IMG/VR virus record: IMGVR_UViG_3300027909_000045
Span: 1 to 37,079 of that record
Reading direction: 5' to 3' (one strand)
Source: a virus
DNA: 37,079 bases
Shown piece by piece: positions 1 to 5,627 of this stretch. The notes beneath the pieces are model-generated. The model was not told the origin of the DNA. It did no database searches and was given only the letters and a program-made list of their open reading frames with translations. The translations under genes were made by a program, and so were the position numbers. Numbering within the stretch: the first letter of the stretch is position 1; each line of letters begins with the position of its first letter.

Positions 1-312
1 CTCGTCCTGCCGGACCAGCCGGTCAATTTGCCGCACTGCCCTGGCCACCCTCCGGTCCTTCGGCCACCCAGGCTCCAGCCACGGGTGCGCGGGTGTGGGC
101 TTCGGGAGCGGCTGCTCGTAGACCTGCATCCTGATCCACAGCCGTGCCCATTCGGGTAGCTCGATGAAGTGGCGCTCCCCAGCTACCTTGCGGGTCTTGC
201 ACCACTCCGCCACCGTGGATAGCGGACGCCCCATTGCGAACGCCAGGGCCGTCTTGTTCCCGAACCGGGTGATGGCATCCTGAAGCATCTTTCGCTGCTC
301 AGTCTGACTCAT
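1..312 (-). CDS. Cro/C1-like HTH regulator (3' end outside window)
   Basis: The frame is open from the start codon to the left edge, so the C-terminus is missing. The segment around GNKTALAFAMGRPLSTVAEW has the spacing of a Cro/YdaS-type helix-turn-helix, with a turn after a Gly and a recognition helix ending in a Trp. I chose the ATG at 310-312 because AGGACG lies about 8 nt upstream. An in-frame ATG at 346-348 would add 12 residues but has no such site. It is the only leftward gene at this end and it diverges from a small HTH gene at 472, the usual layout of a phage repressor/Cro switch. The role as repressor or Cro is inferred from fold and position. Its likely targets are the inverted repeats between 386 and 457. 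Confidence 0.7.
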   Translation of the reverse strand, partial: MSQTEQRKMLQDAITRFGNKTALAFAMGRPLSTVAEWCKTRKVAGERHFIELPEWARLWIRMQVYEQPLPKPTPAHPWLEPGWPKDRRVARAVRQIDRLVRQDE

Positions 313-348
313 CTTCGTTCGTCCTGTCCGGGGGCCACTGTCAGTCAT

Positions 349-471
349 GTGAGAGTCGTAACACGCGCCCCTCGATTCGTGTGAAGCAAGATTTCAATTG
401 ATCTTGCAGCCCTAGTGCCAGTTCTGGCGCCTGCGTGAATCCCTACGGGTCCCCGTACCGTCTCTATCTAC
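349..471. promoter_or_regulatory. Divergent control region with three inverted repeats
   Basis: This gap lies between the leftward HTH gene and the rightward HTH gene. Three dyads are readable: GCAAGAT/ATCTTGC at 386-392 and 401-407 (perfect 7-bp arms, AT-rich 8-nt centre), GCCAG/CTGGC at 417-428 (2-nt centre), and TACGGG/CCCGTA at 444-457 (2-nt centre). The third sits in a 19-nt element (443-461) that recurs at 29263-29281. The AT-rich centre of the first dyad resembles phage operators. I see no convincing -35/-10 pair on either strand, so promoter positions are not assigned. Confidence 0.65.
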
Positions 472-663
472 ATGAACACGGAAACCCCAAGTCCCACGCA
501 CCTGACGCTGGACGAAGCCGCCGCACGCCTGCGCCTGTCAAGGCGGTCGATGTACGAGGCCGCATGGAAGACGCGGCTGCGAGCGGTGAAGGTCGGCGGT
601 CGGCTGCTGGTGCCTGCGACGGCGGTAGAGGCGGTACTCAACCCACAGGAGGCAGGAACATGA
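472..663 (+). CDS. Small MerR/Xis-type (HTH_17) DNA-binding protein
   Basis: This 63-residue protein begins with a Thr/Pro-rich stretch and then has LTLDEAAARLRLSRRSMYEA followed by a basic wing (AVKVGGRLLVPATAVEAVL). That is the pattern of excisionase/AlpA-type helix-turn-helix domains: aligned Ala-rich helix, Ser-Arg-Arg turn, then a GGR hairpin. The ATG at 472 gives exactly this domain. The stop overlaps the next ATG (ATGA). It is the first gene of the rightward block and faces the leftward HTH regulator. It could be an excisionase, an AlpA-like activator or a terminase-small-subunit-like DNA binder; the sequence does not separate these. Confidence 0.75.
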   Translation: MNTETPSPTHLTLDEAAARLRLSRRSMYEAAWKTRLRAVKVGGRLLVPATAVEAVLNPQEAGT

Positions 664-1004
664 GTGACGAGAGGAAGCGCGCAGCAGCAGGAGCGGCGCT
701 CTTGAAGGACATGCTGAACGCCCTGATGACGCCCGAGCAAAAGGCGGCGTTGAGGGTGGCAACAGCGAACGCGGTCATTCGCGATCTCGTGGCGCTGGCG
801 GGTGGCACGGTCGTGCTGGACCCGTTCAGCGATGTCGTCAAGGCGGCGCAGGGCAAGGTCCTGAACCGACATTTCGACCCCAATACCTGCGTGCTCACCA
901 TCAGTCTGGCGGACGCGCCAGCCGAGGACACTGCCGAGCCCACGCAGACCGAGAAGCCCCTCACCCTTCCTGCGGTGCCTGTCGTGCCGCCGATCAAGGT
1001 CTAG
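660..1004 (+). CDS. Hypothetical protein, early operon
   Basis: The ATG at 660 overlaps the previous stop and is preceded by AGGAGG, so the 114-residue reading is preferred over the longer open frame that begins at 435. The N-terminal two thirds looks helical and mixed-charge. The C-terminal part is Pro/Thr-rich (TEKPLTLPAVPVVPPIKV) and probably flexible. I recognise no domain. It is coupled to the HTH protein upstream and to the sigma-like gene downstream, so a regulatory or host-modifying role is possible but not shown. Confidence 0.6.
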   Translation: MSDERKRAAAGAALLKDMLNALMTPEQKAALRVATANAVIRDLVALAGGTVVLDPFSDVVKAAQGKVLNRHFDPNTCVLTISLADAPAEDTAEPTQTEKPLTLPAVPVVPPIKV

Positions 1005-1008
1005 CGCC

Positions 1009-1380
1009 ATGAGCGAGGGGGACCTGGGCACGCTCCGCCAGCAGCTCATCGCGTCCTTTGACGAGGACGTAGTGCAGGACACGCTGCTGGCCCTGCTACG
1101 GCAATCGGAGGAGCCCAGGGTCCCCCTGCACTGGTGCCGGGCCGTGGCCCGGAAGATTCGCCTGCGCCGTCTGCGCGACCTGGGGCGACGCGCGACGGTG
1201 GCCCTGCCGCCCTCCCTTTCAACGAGCCCGCCCCAGATGCGGCTCCTGCTGGCCAAGGAGGCCCTGTCAGATGCCAACCTCGATCTCCTCCGAGACGGAT
1301 TCGGCGCCCCCGGGAGACTCGCCCGGCAGCGACGTAGCGAGCACAGGATCAAGCTCCGGCTGGCCCACGGTGACGTGTGA
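1009..1380 (+). CDS. Compact ECF-sigma-factor-like protein
   Basis: Residues about 11-61 match the shape of ECF sigma region 2: an acidic EDVVQDTLLALLR core (compare the family's EDLVQETFLRLWR), then W-x-RAVARKIRLRRLRDLGRR, equivalent to the WLxRIARNxxxDxLRRxRR helix. After a Pro/Ser linker, residues about 84-121 (LSDANLDLLRDGFG, then RLARQRRSEHRIKLRLAHG) resemble a shortened region 4 HTH. The protein has only 123 residues, against about 160-200 for typical ECF factors. It may redirect host RNA polymerase to phage promoters, but this is inferred from residue pattern alone. Its last 110 nt overlap the next gene in another frame. It could instead be a degenerate or anti-host relative of sigma factors. 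Confidence 0.5.
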   Translation: MSEGDLGTLRQQLIASFDEDVVQDTLLALLRQSEEPRVPLHWCRAVARKIRLRRLRDLGRRATVALPPSLSTSPPQMRLLLAKEALSDANLDLLRDGFGAPGRLARQRRSEHRIKLRLAHGDV

Positions 1381-1498
1381 GGACTGTGGTGGACGCGGCT
1401 GGTACTGGGCTCCAGTGAGCATCTACGACCTGATCCGCGAGAAGTGCGATCACTGCCAGGGGCATGGGTGGCACTACAGGATTGAGGTGGGGCCATGA
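1271..1498 (+). CDS. Zinc-finger miniprotein with two CxxC knuckles
   Basis: A perfect AAGGAGG (1255-1261) lies 9 nt before the ATG at 1271, which supports this start despite a 110-nt overlap with the sigma-like gene. The first 30 residues are Ser/Pro/Gly-rich. The rest carries TCEDCGGRGWYW and KCDHCQGHGWHY, two CxxCxGxG-type knuckles like those of the DnaJ zinc-finger domain. It probably binds one zinc ion; partner and role are unknown. A GTG at 1370 would give only the zinc domain but has no ribosome binding site. The stop overlaps the next ATG. Confidence 0.6.
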   Translation: MPTSISSETDSAPPGDSPGSDVASTGSSSGWPTVTCEDCGGRGWYWAPVSIYDLIREKCDHCQGHGWHYRIEVGP

Positions 1499-1596
1499 CG
1501 CACTGCCTACGCTGCGACTGCCCTCTGGACCCAGCGTGGTGGGTGTGCTGGAACTGCGGGCTCGAACTTGAACGAGACGAGGGAGGCGAGGCATGA
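1495..1596 (+). CDS. 33-residue zinc-ribbon miniprotein
   Basis: ATG at 1495 to TGA at 1594-1596, overlapping the neighbours on both sides by 4 nt. The protein has HCLRCDCPLDPAWWVCWNCG, giving two CxxC pairs about 12 residues apart, a minimal zinc ribbon, followed by an acidic tail. Coupling to flanking genes and the ordered cysteines make it a credible gene despite its size. No function can be assigned. Confidence 0.5.
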   Translation: MTHCLRCDCPLDPAWWVCWNCGLELERDEGGEA

Positions 1597-1772
1597 GCCT
1601 CTGTCCCATGTGCGGAATTACTGTCATGACGGGGGACGGCATCTGCCCCTGGCACACCAGGTCCAACGACACCACCTGGGCCGAGGGGAACCGCGTCATG
1701 TGCGACTTCTTCCACCGGGGCATCCTGCGGCCCGTGGAGCCCGAGCGATACGGAGGGTACAGCCATGAGTGA
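1593..1772 (+). CDS. 59-residue Cys/His zinc-binding miniprotein
   Basis: Starts in the previous stop (ATGA) and ends inside the start of the next gene. The N-terminus has LCPMCG, then CPWH and a later MCDFFH, so a CxxC...CxxH zinc site is likely. GAGGGAGGCGAG precedes the ATG. Third in a run of consecutive Cys-rich small proteins. Function unknown. Confidence 0.5.
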   Translation: MSLCPMCGITVMTGDGICPWHTRSNDTTWAEGNRVMCDFFHRGILRPVEPERYGGYSHE

Positions 1773-2421
1773 GCCGAGGCCGGAGGCGCAGGCGCGGGAG
1801 ATCGTCGAGGTGTGGTACGCCGACGCGCGAGCACACAAAAAGGAACTGATTGATGCGGTCGCCGCCGCCCTCTCGCGCGCAGGCCAGGGGGAGGCGCTGC
1901 TGCCGATGCTGCGCGACCTGATCTACGACGCTTCGTACTTGCTCCAGTACCACGCAGACGATGCCGCGAGTCTTGCGTGGCGCGAACGCGCAAAGCAGGC
2001 ACTCGACGCGATCGACGGCGTGCGCCCCCCGGAGCGCCGCGAGGCCCCCAAGAGCGATCCGCAAGCGGTGCGGAACTACATCGCTGCTGGCGGCAAATGG
2101 CCGCCTGAATGCTGCTTCTGCCTGATGGGCGGGCCAGGGTTTGAGGCTTTAGATTGCGGCTGTGCCTGTCACAACAAACACGCGCCGCCCGAGGCGGGGG
2201 AGCGCCGCGAGGCACGGATCGAACGTGACGGCGCCAACGAATACTTGGCCGCCGCCGCCCGTCGCGAGGCGGACGCCCTGCGGGGGGCGCTGCGCGAGAC
2301 CATTGGCGTGATCGAGATTTACTGGCCGGAACAGATGGCGGGCGCTCACGCGGAGTGGCGAAAGTCTCGTTTGGCTGCATGGCGGGCCCTGGCGGCGCCG
2401 CCCCCAGCGGAGAGCCAGTGA
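1765..2421 (+). CDS. Hypothetical protein with central Cys cluster
   Basis: This 218-residue protein is mainly helical and charged. Residues near 116-136 hold ECCFCLMGGPGFEALDCGCA, then CH, a dense Cys cluster that could bind zinc. The flanking helices are rich in Arg, Glu and Ala and could form coiled coils. The start codon is coupled to the previous gene, and GGAGGG lies about 8 nt upstream. I do not recognise a family. Context suggests an early accessory protein. Confidence 0.6.
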   Translation: MSEPRPEAQAREIVEVWYADARAHKKELIDAVAAALSRAGQGEALLPMLRDLIYDASYLLQYHADDAASLAWRERAKQALDAIDGVRPPERREAPKSDPQAVRNYIAAGGKWPPECCFCLMGGPGFEALDCGCACHNKHAPPEAGERREARIERDGANEYLAAAARREADALRGALRETIGVIEIYWPEQMAGAHAEWRKSRLAAWRALAAPPPAESQ

Positions 2422-2669
2422 AGCGCAAAGAGTTCGCTTTCTGGATCGCGCTCGTCGTGATCGCGGGCGCGTGCATGGTGTACGGCCTGACGCCTCCACG
2501 CGACTGCGAGACGGTGCGCGTCGTCTTCGAGGCTCAGCAGGGATGGATCACGCTTGACCTAGACGCGCGCAACGTCGTGGCGGTGTCGGTGACTGATTCG
2601 GTCGGGTCCGAATGGGTTCCGGTGGGTTGGAGCAGAGTGCCGTGCGGGCCGCCACCGGAGGGCCAGTGA
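2418..2669 (+). CDS. Small single-pass membrane protein
   Basis: I use the GTG at 2418, which overlaps the previous TGA (GTGA). The longer frame from 2355 reads through the upstream gene. The 83-residue product has KRK, then a hydrophobic segment at about residues 7-24 (FWIALVVIAGACMVYGL), then a short soluble beta-rich domain with two cysteines. The topology suggests an N-in anchor with a periplasmic or extracytoplasmic domain. Function unknown. Confidence 0.55.
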   Translation: MKRKEFAFWIALVVIAGACMVYGLTPPRDCETVRVVFEAQQGWITLDLDARNVVAVSVTDSVGSEWVPVGWSRVPCGPPPEGQ

Positions 2670-2740
2670 TGCGCCTGTTGCTGTGCGGGCTCTGTGGGGC
2701 GCTATTCGCGCTCCTCATGCACTTCCTAAACAAATGGTGA
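2669..2740 (+). CDS. 23-residue hydrophobic peptide
   Basis: ATG at 2669 overlaps the preceding TGA, and the ORF encodes MRLLLCGLCGALFALLMHFL plus NKW. It is a single hydrophobic helix with a basic N-terminus. GGAGGGCC lies about 9 nt upstream. It could be a tiny membrane effector or a chance ORF; only coupling and composition support it. Confidence 0.35.
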   Translation: MRLLLCGLCGALFALLMHFLNKW

Positions 2741-2940
2741 AGCCCTTCACAGGCGAGTGGGCCGAGTGTCACAACCCAGCCTGTCGGGCTGGTTTCACCC
2801 GGGACACCCCTACCCGCCACCACTGCTCCGAGTCCTGTGCTGCTGCCTGCCTCAGGCGGCGTCGTCCCACGGACCATCCTCGCCCTGCTGAAGGGCCCAC
2901 CGCTTCCCCTCCGAGCCCAGCCGGTAGTCCTTCTCGCTGA
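2734..2940 (+). CDS. Small zinc-finger-like protein, 3' overlap with antisense gene
   Basis: From the ATG at 2734 (overlapping the previous stop) the product has a CHNPAC pair and HHCSESC within its first 35 residues, a plausible Cys/His zinc site. After about residue 43 it becomes Arg/Pro/Ser-rich, and there (2852-2940) it lies antisense to the end of the RepA-like ATPase gene. The N-terminal half is probably real; the tail may be only a read-out to the next stop. Function unknown. Confidence 0.4.
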   Translation: MVKPFTGEWAECHNPACRAGFTRDTPTRHHCSESCAAACLRRRRPTDHPRPAEGPTASPPSPAGSPSR

Positions 2941-3610
2941 GTCCGTAGCGCCCGGTGACACGCATGACGGCGTGCCCGGGCTTCCCCTGGAGCCCCACGA
3001 TCACCGACGCCTGGCCCTGAATGACGTGGTGGCCGCTGATCTTGTCCTTCCAGCCCTTGTCTCCGGCCTTGTTGGTGTGGTGGAGGATGACGTGGGTGGT
3101 CTTGCTGGCCTCCCGCAGAGCCTTCAGGGCCGTGAGCTGGCCCTCCAGGGTGTTCAGGTCCATCTTCCCGGGGTCCACCAGGCTCTCCAGCGCGTCCCAG
3201 ATCACCACCCGGGGCTGCCTGGCTGCCAGCTCCGCCTTCAGCTTGCTCCAGGCCACGACGTTCCAGGGGGCCATGAGGTTCCTGGGGGCCACCACGGAGG
3301 CGAACCCAGCCGTGGGACAGACCTCGGCGCAGTGCGCGTACCACTCCCCCACGGAGCAGTCGGCCTGGACGTAGAAGACCGAGACCAACTTCTGGGGGAC
3401 CCACTTCCCGTCCGGGCCCCCGTCCAGGAACGGATGCCCCAGGGTGAGGGTCTCTGCCATCTGCGTGGCCAGCGTAGTCTTCCCCAGCTTGGCCCCGGCG
3501 CTCAGCAGCACGAAGGCCGCAGGATCGGCCGGGATGAAGCCAGGGAGTAGGAACGGGTCCCCTGGGGGCTTGTCCGCCACGAGGGCGGGGACGTTCGGCC
3601 AGACCTTCAT
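2852..3610 (-). CDS. RepA/AAA_25-like P-loop ATPase (replicative helicase type)
   Basis: This 252-residue protein has a Walker A motif AGAKLGKTT at about residues 38-46, a Walker B strand VVIWDALESL, and a VILHHTNKAGD segment like motif 3 of RepA/DnaB-type RecA-fold hexameric ATPases. The family loads or acts as a helicase on DNA in phage and plasmid replication. The first P-loop position is Ala instead of Gly, which occurs in AAA_25 members. It is on the strand opposite to the early genes around it and is coupled (4-nt overlap) to the small gene at 3607-3816. Its 3' end overlaps the zinc-finger ORF at 2734-2940 tail to tail. A role in phage DNA replication is likely; helicase activity is inferred. 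Confidence 0.75.
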   Translation of the reverse strand: MKVWPNVPALVADKPPGDPFLLPGFIPADPAAFVLLSAGAKLGKTTLATQMAETLTLGHPFLDGGPDGKWVPQKLVSVFYVQADCSVGEWYAHCAEVCPTAGFASVVAPRNLMAPWNVVAWSKLKAELAARQPRVVIWDALESLVDPGKMDLNTLEGQLTALKALREASKTTHVILHHTNKAGDKGWKDKISGHHVIQGQASVIVGLQGKPGHAVMRVTGRYGLSEKDYRLGSEGKRWALQQGEDGPWDDAA

Positions 3611-3816
3611 GCCTGGGGTGGCTTCCGGGGCCTCTCTGCGTACTCCTCCTTCACGAGGGCCGCCAGCTCCCGGGCCTTGGTCTCCCCAAGCTGGAGCAGG
3701 GCCAGCACGCCAGCGATGACCACCTGGCGCTGGCTCAGGTCCAGAGCCTCGACCAGGCGCCCCATCTTCTCGAAGATGGTCTTGGGTAGGGACGGAATGC
3801 GGAACCAGTACGCCAT
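3607..3816 (-). CDS. Small RHH-like putative DNA-binding protein
   Basis: Sixty-nine residues. A short strand-like start (AYWFRIPSL) is followed by two helices (EKMGRLVEALDLSQRQVVIA, then a Leu-rich helix) and a basic tail. This strand-helix-helix order fits ribbon-helix-helix proteins such as CopG/Arc, though the match is only by shape. It is the first gene of the leftward pair with the RepA-like ATPase, as in plasmid-style replication control. AGGAGG lies about 5 nt before the ATG. It may autoregulate through the dyads at 3881-3930. Confidence 0.5.
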   Translation of the reverse strand: MAYWFRIPSLPKTIFEKMGRLVEALDLSQRQVVIAGVLALLQLGETKARELAALVKEEYAERPRKPPQA

Positions 3817-3982
3817 GCGTCCTCCTGACGCCTTGGAAGTACCCGCACAGGGCTCACCGACCGGCCTGGGTGTGTGATGCGGCCGACGCGCCAGCGTCGG
3901 CCCTTATACCGATCCGAAGGATCGGATATATAGGGCGGTCAGTCGGCCCCGTCCGGGAACTACCTGGGCGTGGAGGGACGAG
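3817..3982. promoter_or_regulatory. Divergent intergenic region with two strong hairpins
   Basis: This 166-bp gap separates the leftward RHH/RepA-like pair from the rightward replication block. It contains GGCCGACGC/GCGTCGGCC (3881-3889 and 3894-3902, perfect, 4-nt loop) and CCGATCC/GGATCGG (3909-3915 and 3919-3925, perfect, GAA loop). TATA-type bases extend the second stem on both sides (3905-3908 and 3927-3930) and provide an AT-rich GATATATAG. A divergent promoter, operator or replication origin would fit. No good -35 was found. Confidence 0.5.
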
Positions 3983-4429
3983 ATGCTACCGAGTGATCCC
4001 AAGGAACGGAAGGCGATTCCCATTGCGCGGGGCGTACTGGACTACTTCCCGGATGCCATCGCAGCCGTGGCCGAGGTGTCCAGGGTCGGGAACGAGCAGC
4101 ACAACCCGGGGCAGCCGATGCACTGGGCCAAGGAGAAGTCCACGGACCACGCGGACTGCGTGGCGCGGCACCTGATCGAGCGCGGGAAGCTCGACGTGGA
4201 CGGCCTGCGCCATTCTGCCAAGCTCGCGTGGCGGGCTCTGGCGCTGCTCCAGACAGAGCTGGAGGCGGAGGGGTCAGTGAAGGGGCAGCCGGTGCTGGGC
4301 TCTAAGCTGGACGGGGCGGTCACGGACTGCGGGCCGAAGAATCACATCTGGGTCGCGTCCTTCGAGAATCCCCTCGCTACGCCACGCTGCAAGGTCTGTG
4401 GCATGGCGATGTCAGCGGTGAGGTCTTGA
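3983..4429 (+). CDS. dATP/dGTP diphosphohydrolase-like (DUF5664-type) protein with zinc-binding tail
   Basis: The central part has GNEQHNPGQPMHWA, then DHADCVARHL, then LRHSAKLAWRALALL, matching the order in the phage DUF5664 / dATP-dGTP diphosphohydrolase N-terminal family (metal-site RH, then an HxA helix). RH is at residues 62-63 and the second His at 77. Members of this family are thought to hydrolyse dNTPs and so shape the nucleotide pool. The last 35 residues add Cys at about 116, 136 and 139 (CKVCG), a likely zinc ribbon. Start: ATG preceded by GGAGGGACGAG. The stop overlaps the next start. Family assignment is by eye and should be treated as probable. Confidence 0.5.
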   Translation: MLPSDPKERKAIPIARGVLDYFPDAIAAVAEVSRVGNEQHNPGQPMHWAKEKSTDHADCVARHLIERGKLDVDGLRHSAKLAWRALALLQTELEAEGSVKGQPVLGSKLDGAVTDCGPKNHIWVASFENPLATPRCKVCGMAMSAVRS

Positions 4430-5430
4430 TGTGCGCCCCGGGTGGAGTGCAGCCGTGTGGTGGCATGCTGGAAGGGCTGTCCTCGGGACCGGGCGCTGCG
4501 GTAAGTGCGCTGGGCTCGCTGTCCCCCAGTACGAACGCTGTGCCGCTGGCCGAGTCCTCGTCCGTCGCTGCCTCAACTGCGGCGAGCGAGTCCACTACGT
4601 CGTCCAAGAGTCCGGATACCACCCCGTCGTCCTCCAGCCCTGCCTCGGTTTCGCTCCCGGTATTCTCACCGTCAAGGACGGAGCGGTTTCTTCTCTGCCC
4701 GATGCGGGAGAGCTACGAGAGGACCTGGCGCCCGCTGGCGCAGCGGGAGGCGCCGTGGGCTCCGCACCTGGTCCTGGGGAACGCGATCCACGCGGGGCTG
4801 GCGCACTACCACAGCCAGATGAGTGGGTCATACCTGGGAGAGGCGTCCAACATCCTGGAACGGGAGTTCGAGGAGGGCGGAGCCTGGACGCTCACGGGCC
4901 TCATGAAGCTGGTGGAGAAGGGTATCCGAGCCTCTCTGGACTCGCCGCTGCTGGGGCCGAATGACACGGTGGTGGCCACGGAGGACACCATCGGGGAGCA
5001 CCGGGCGGACCTGGTGTTCCGCACGCCTGGCGTGGGCCTCCACGTCTGGGACTACAAGACGAAGCTGGAGCTGAAGACCGACTGGGTGCCGCGTGAGCTG
5101 GCCCAGTACGAGGAGTCCTGGCAGCTCAAGCAGACGGCCTGGGCGGTCAGCCAGAAGTACGGCGAGCCTGTGGTGGAGACTGGCGTGCAGCTCATCGTGC
5201 TCTCGCCACGCTGCAAGGCGTACCCCGTGAGCCAGCGCCTCGACGCCGAGATCATGGCGAATTGGCTCCGGTCAGCGGAGCGGGTCTGGGTACTGATGGC
5301 CATGAAGCAGCCATTCATGAACACCTGGGCCTGCCGGAAGTTCGGCCCGTGCCCGTATATCCCGGCGTGCTTCGTCATGGCCGGGGACGAGGCGAAGTTC
5401 CCCGCGCTCTACGAAAGGATCGGCCAGTGA
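4429..5430 (+). CDS. Cas4/RecB-like PD-(D/E)XK nuclease with Fe-S cysteines
   Basis: Counting from the ATG at 4429, residues 79-320 form a Cas4/PDDEXK_1-like nuclease. FSPSRTERFLLCP contains the first cluster Cys (90), LGNAIH carries the motif I region (117-121), HRADLVF gives Asp194, and WDYKT gives Asp208 and Lys210, the D-x-K catalytic pair. Cys 302, 308 and 314 (CRKFGPCPYIPAC) complete a four-Cys Fe-S site as in Cas4/AddB. Such phage exonucleases resect DNA ends for recombination, which fits the Sak4-like neighbour. The first 75 residues are Ser/Thr/Pro-rich and lie over a second open frame with a zinc ribbon, so the true start may be further downstream (GTG 4540 is another option). Confidence 0.8.
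   Translation: MCAPGGVQPCGGMLEGLSSGPGAAVSALGSLSPSTNAVPLAESSSVAASTAASESTTSSKSPDTTPSSSSPASVSLPVFSPSRTERFLLCPMRESYERTWRPLAQREAPWAPHLVLGNAIHAGLAHYHSQMSGSYLGEASNILEREFEEGGAWTLTGLMKLVEKGIRASLDSPLLGPNDTVVATEDTIGEHRADLVFRTPGVGLHVWDYKTKLELKTDWVPRELAQYEESWQLKQTAWAVSQKYGEPVVETGVQLIVLSPRCKAYPVSQRLDAEIMANWLRSAERVWVLMAMKQPFMNTWACRKFGPCPYIPACFVMAGDEAKFPALYERIGQ
4431..4964 (+). CDS. Possible overlapping zinc-ribbon ORF
   Basis: In the frame starting with GTG at 4431, residues about 21-54 read RCGKCAGL, then ERC, then RRCLNCGERV, with Cys at 23, 26, 37, 47 and 50. That is a convincing zinc ribbon and looks more protein-like than the Ser-rich reading of the nuclease frame over the same bases (up to about 4690). 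After roughly residue 85 the frame is Gly/Ala/Pro-rich and looks like a shadow of the nuclease gene. GGTGAGG precedes both candidate starts. Either the region is dual-coding or an indel has fused or hidden a small zinc-ribbon gene. Confidence 0.3.
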   Translation: MRPGWSAAVWWHAGRAVLGTGRCGKCAGLAVPQYERCAAGRVLVRRCLNCGERVHYVVQESGYHPVVLQPCLGFAPGILTVKDGAVSSLPDAGELREDLAPAGAAGGAVGSAPGPGERDPRGAGALPQPDEWVIPGRGVQHPGTGVRGGRSLDAHGPHEAGGEGYPSLSGLAAAGAE

Positions 5431-5627
5431 CCACCTACGTCACGGTCTGCAAGAACACGATCCTGTCGAACCTCAAGAATGGAACCCACAAGCCTGCGAT
5501 CCGTGTGAGTCAGGGGAAGTACGGGAAGCCGAAGCGGGTCCATCAATTCCAGACGGAGGGCCGTATCGCCGTGCGGAGTGGTGGACCGCTACCCTGGGGC
5601 GCTCGCGTCTGGCTGGAGATTGACTGA
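5427..5627 (+). CDS. Small hypothetical protein
   Basis: Sixty-six residues from a GTG overlapping the nuclease stop (GTGA). The protein starts TTYVTVCKNTI and has a basic centre (GKYGKPKRVHQF) and a short beta-rich end (GARVWLEID). Net positive charge and position between a nuclease and a recombinase-like gene make nucleic-acid binding possible. No family recognised. It is coupled by a 1-nt overlap to the next gene. Confidence 0.6.
   Translation: MTTYVTVCKNTILSNLKNGTHKPAIRVSQGKYGKPKRVHQFQTEGRIAVRSGGPLPWGARVWLEID

Noticed and set aside
468-1838. Long leftward open frame (456 codons) over the early genes
   Set aside because: Arg/Ser/His-rich shadow of high-GC coding on the other strand. The rightward genes have coupled starts, ribosome binding sites and recognisable domains.
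2837-3550. Rightward frame over the RepA-like ATPase
   Set aside because: No motifs; the leftward reading has Walker A, Walker B and motif 3 in order.
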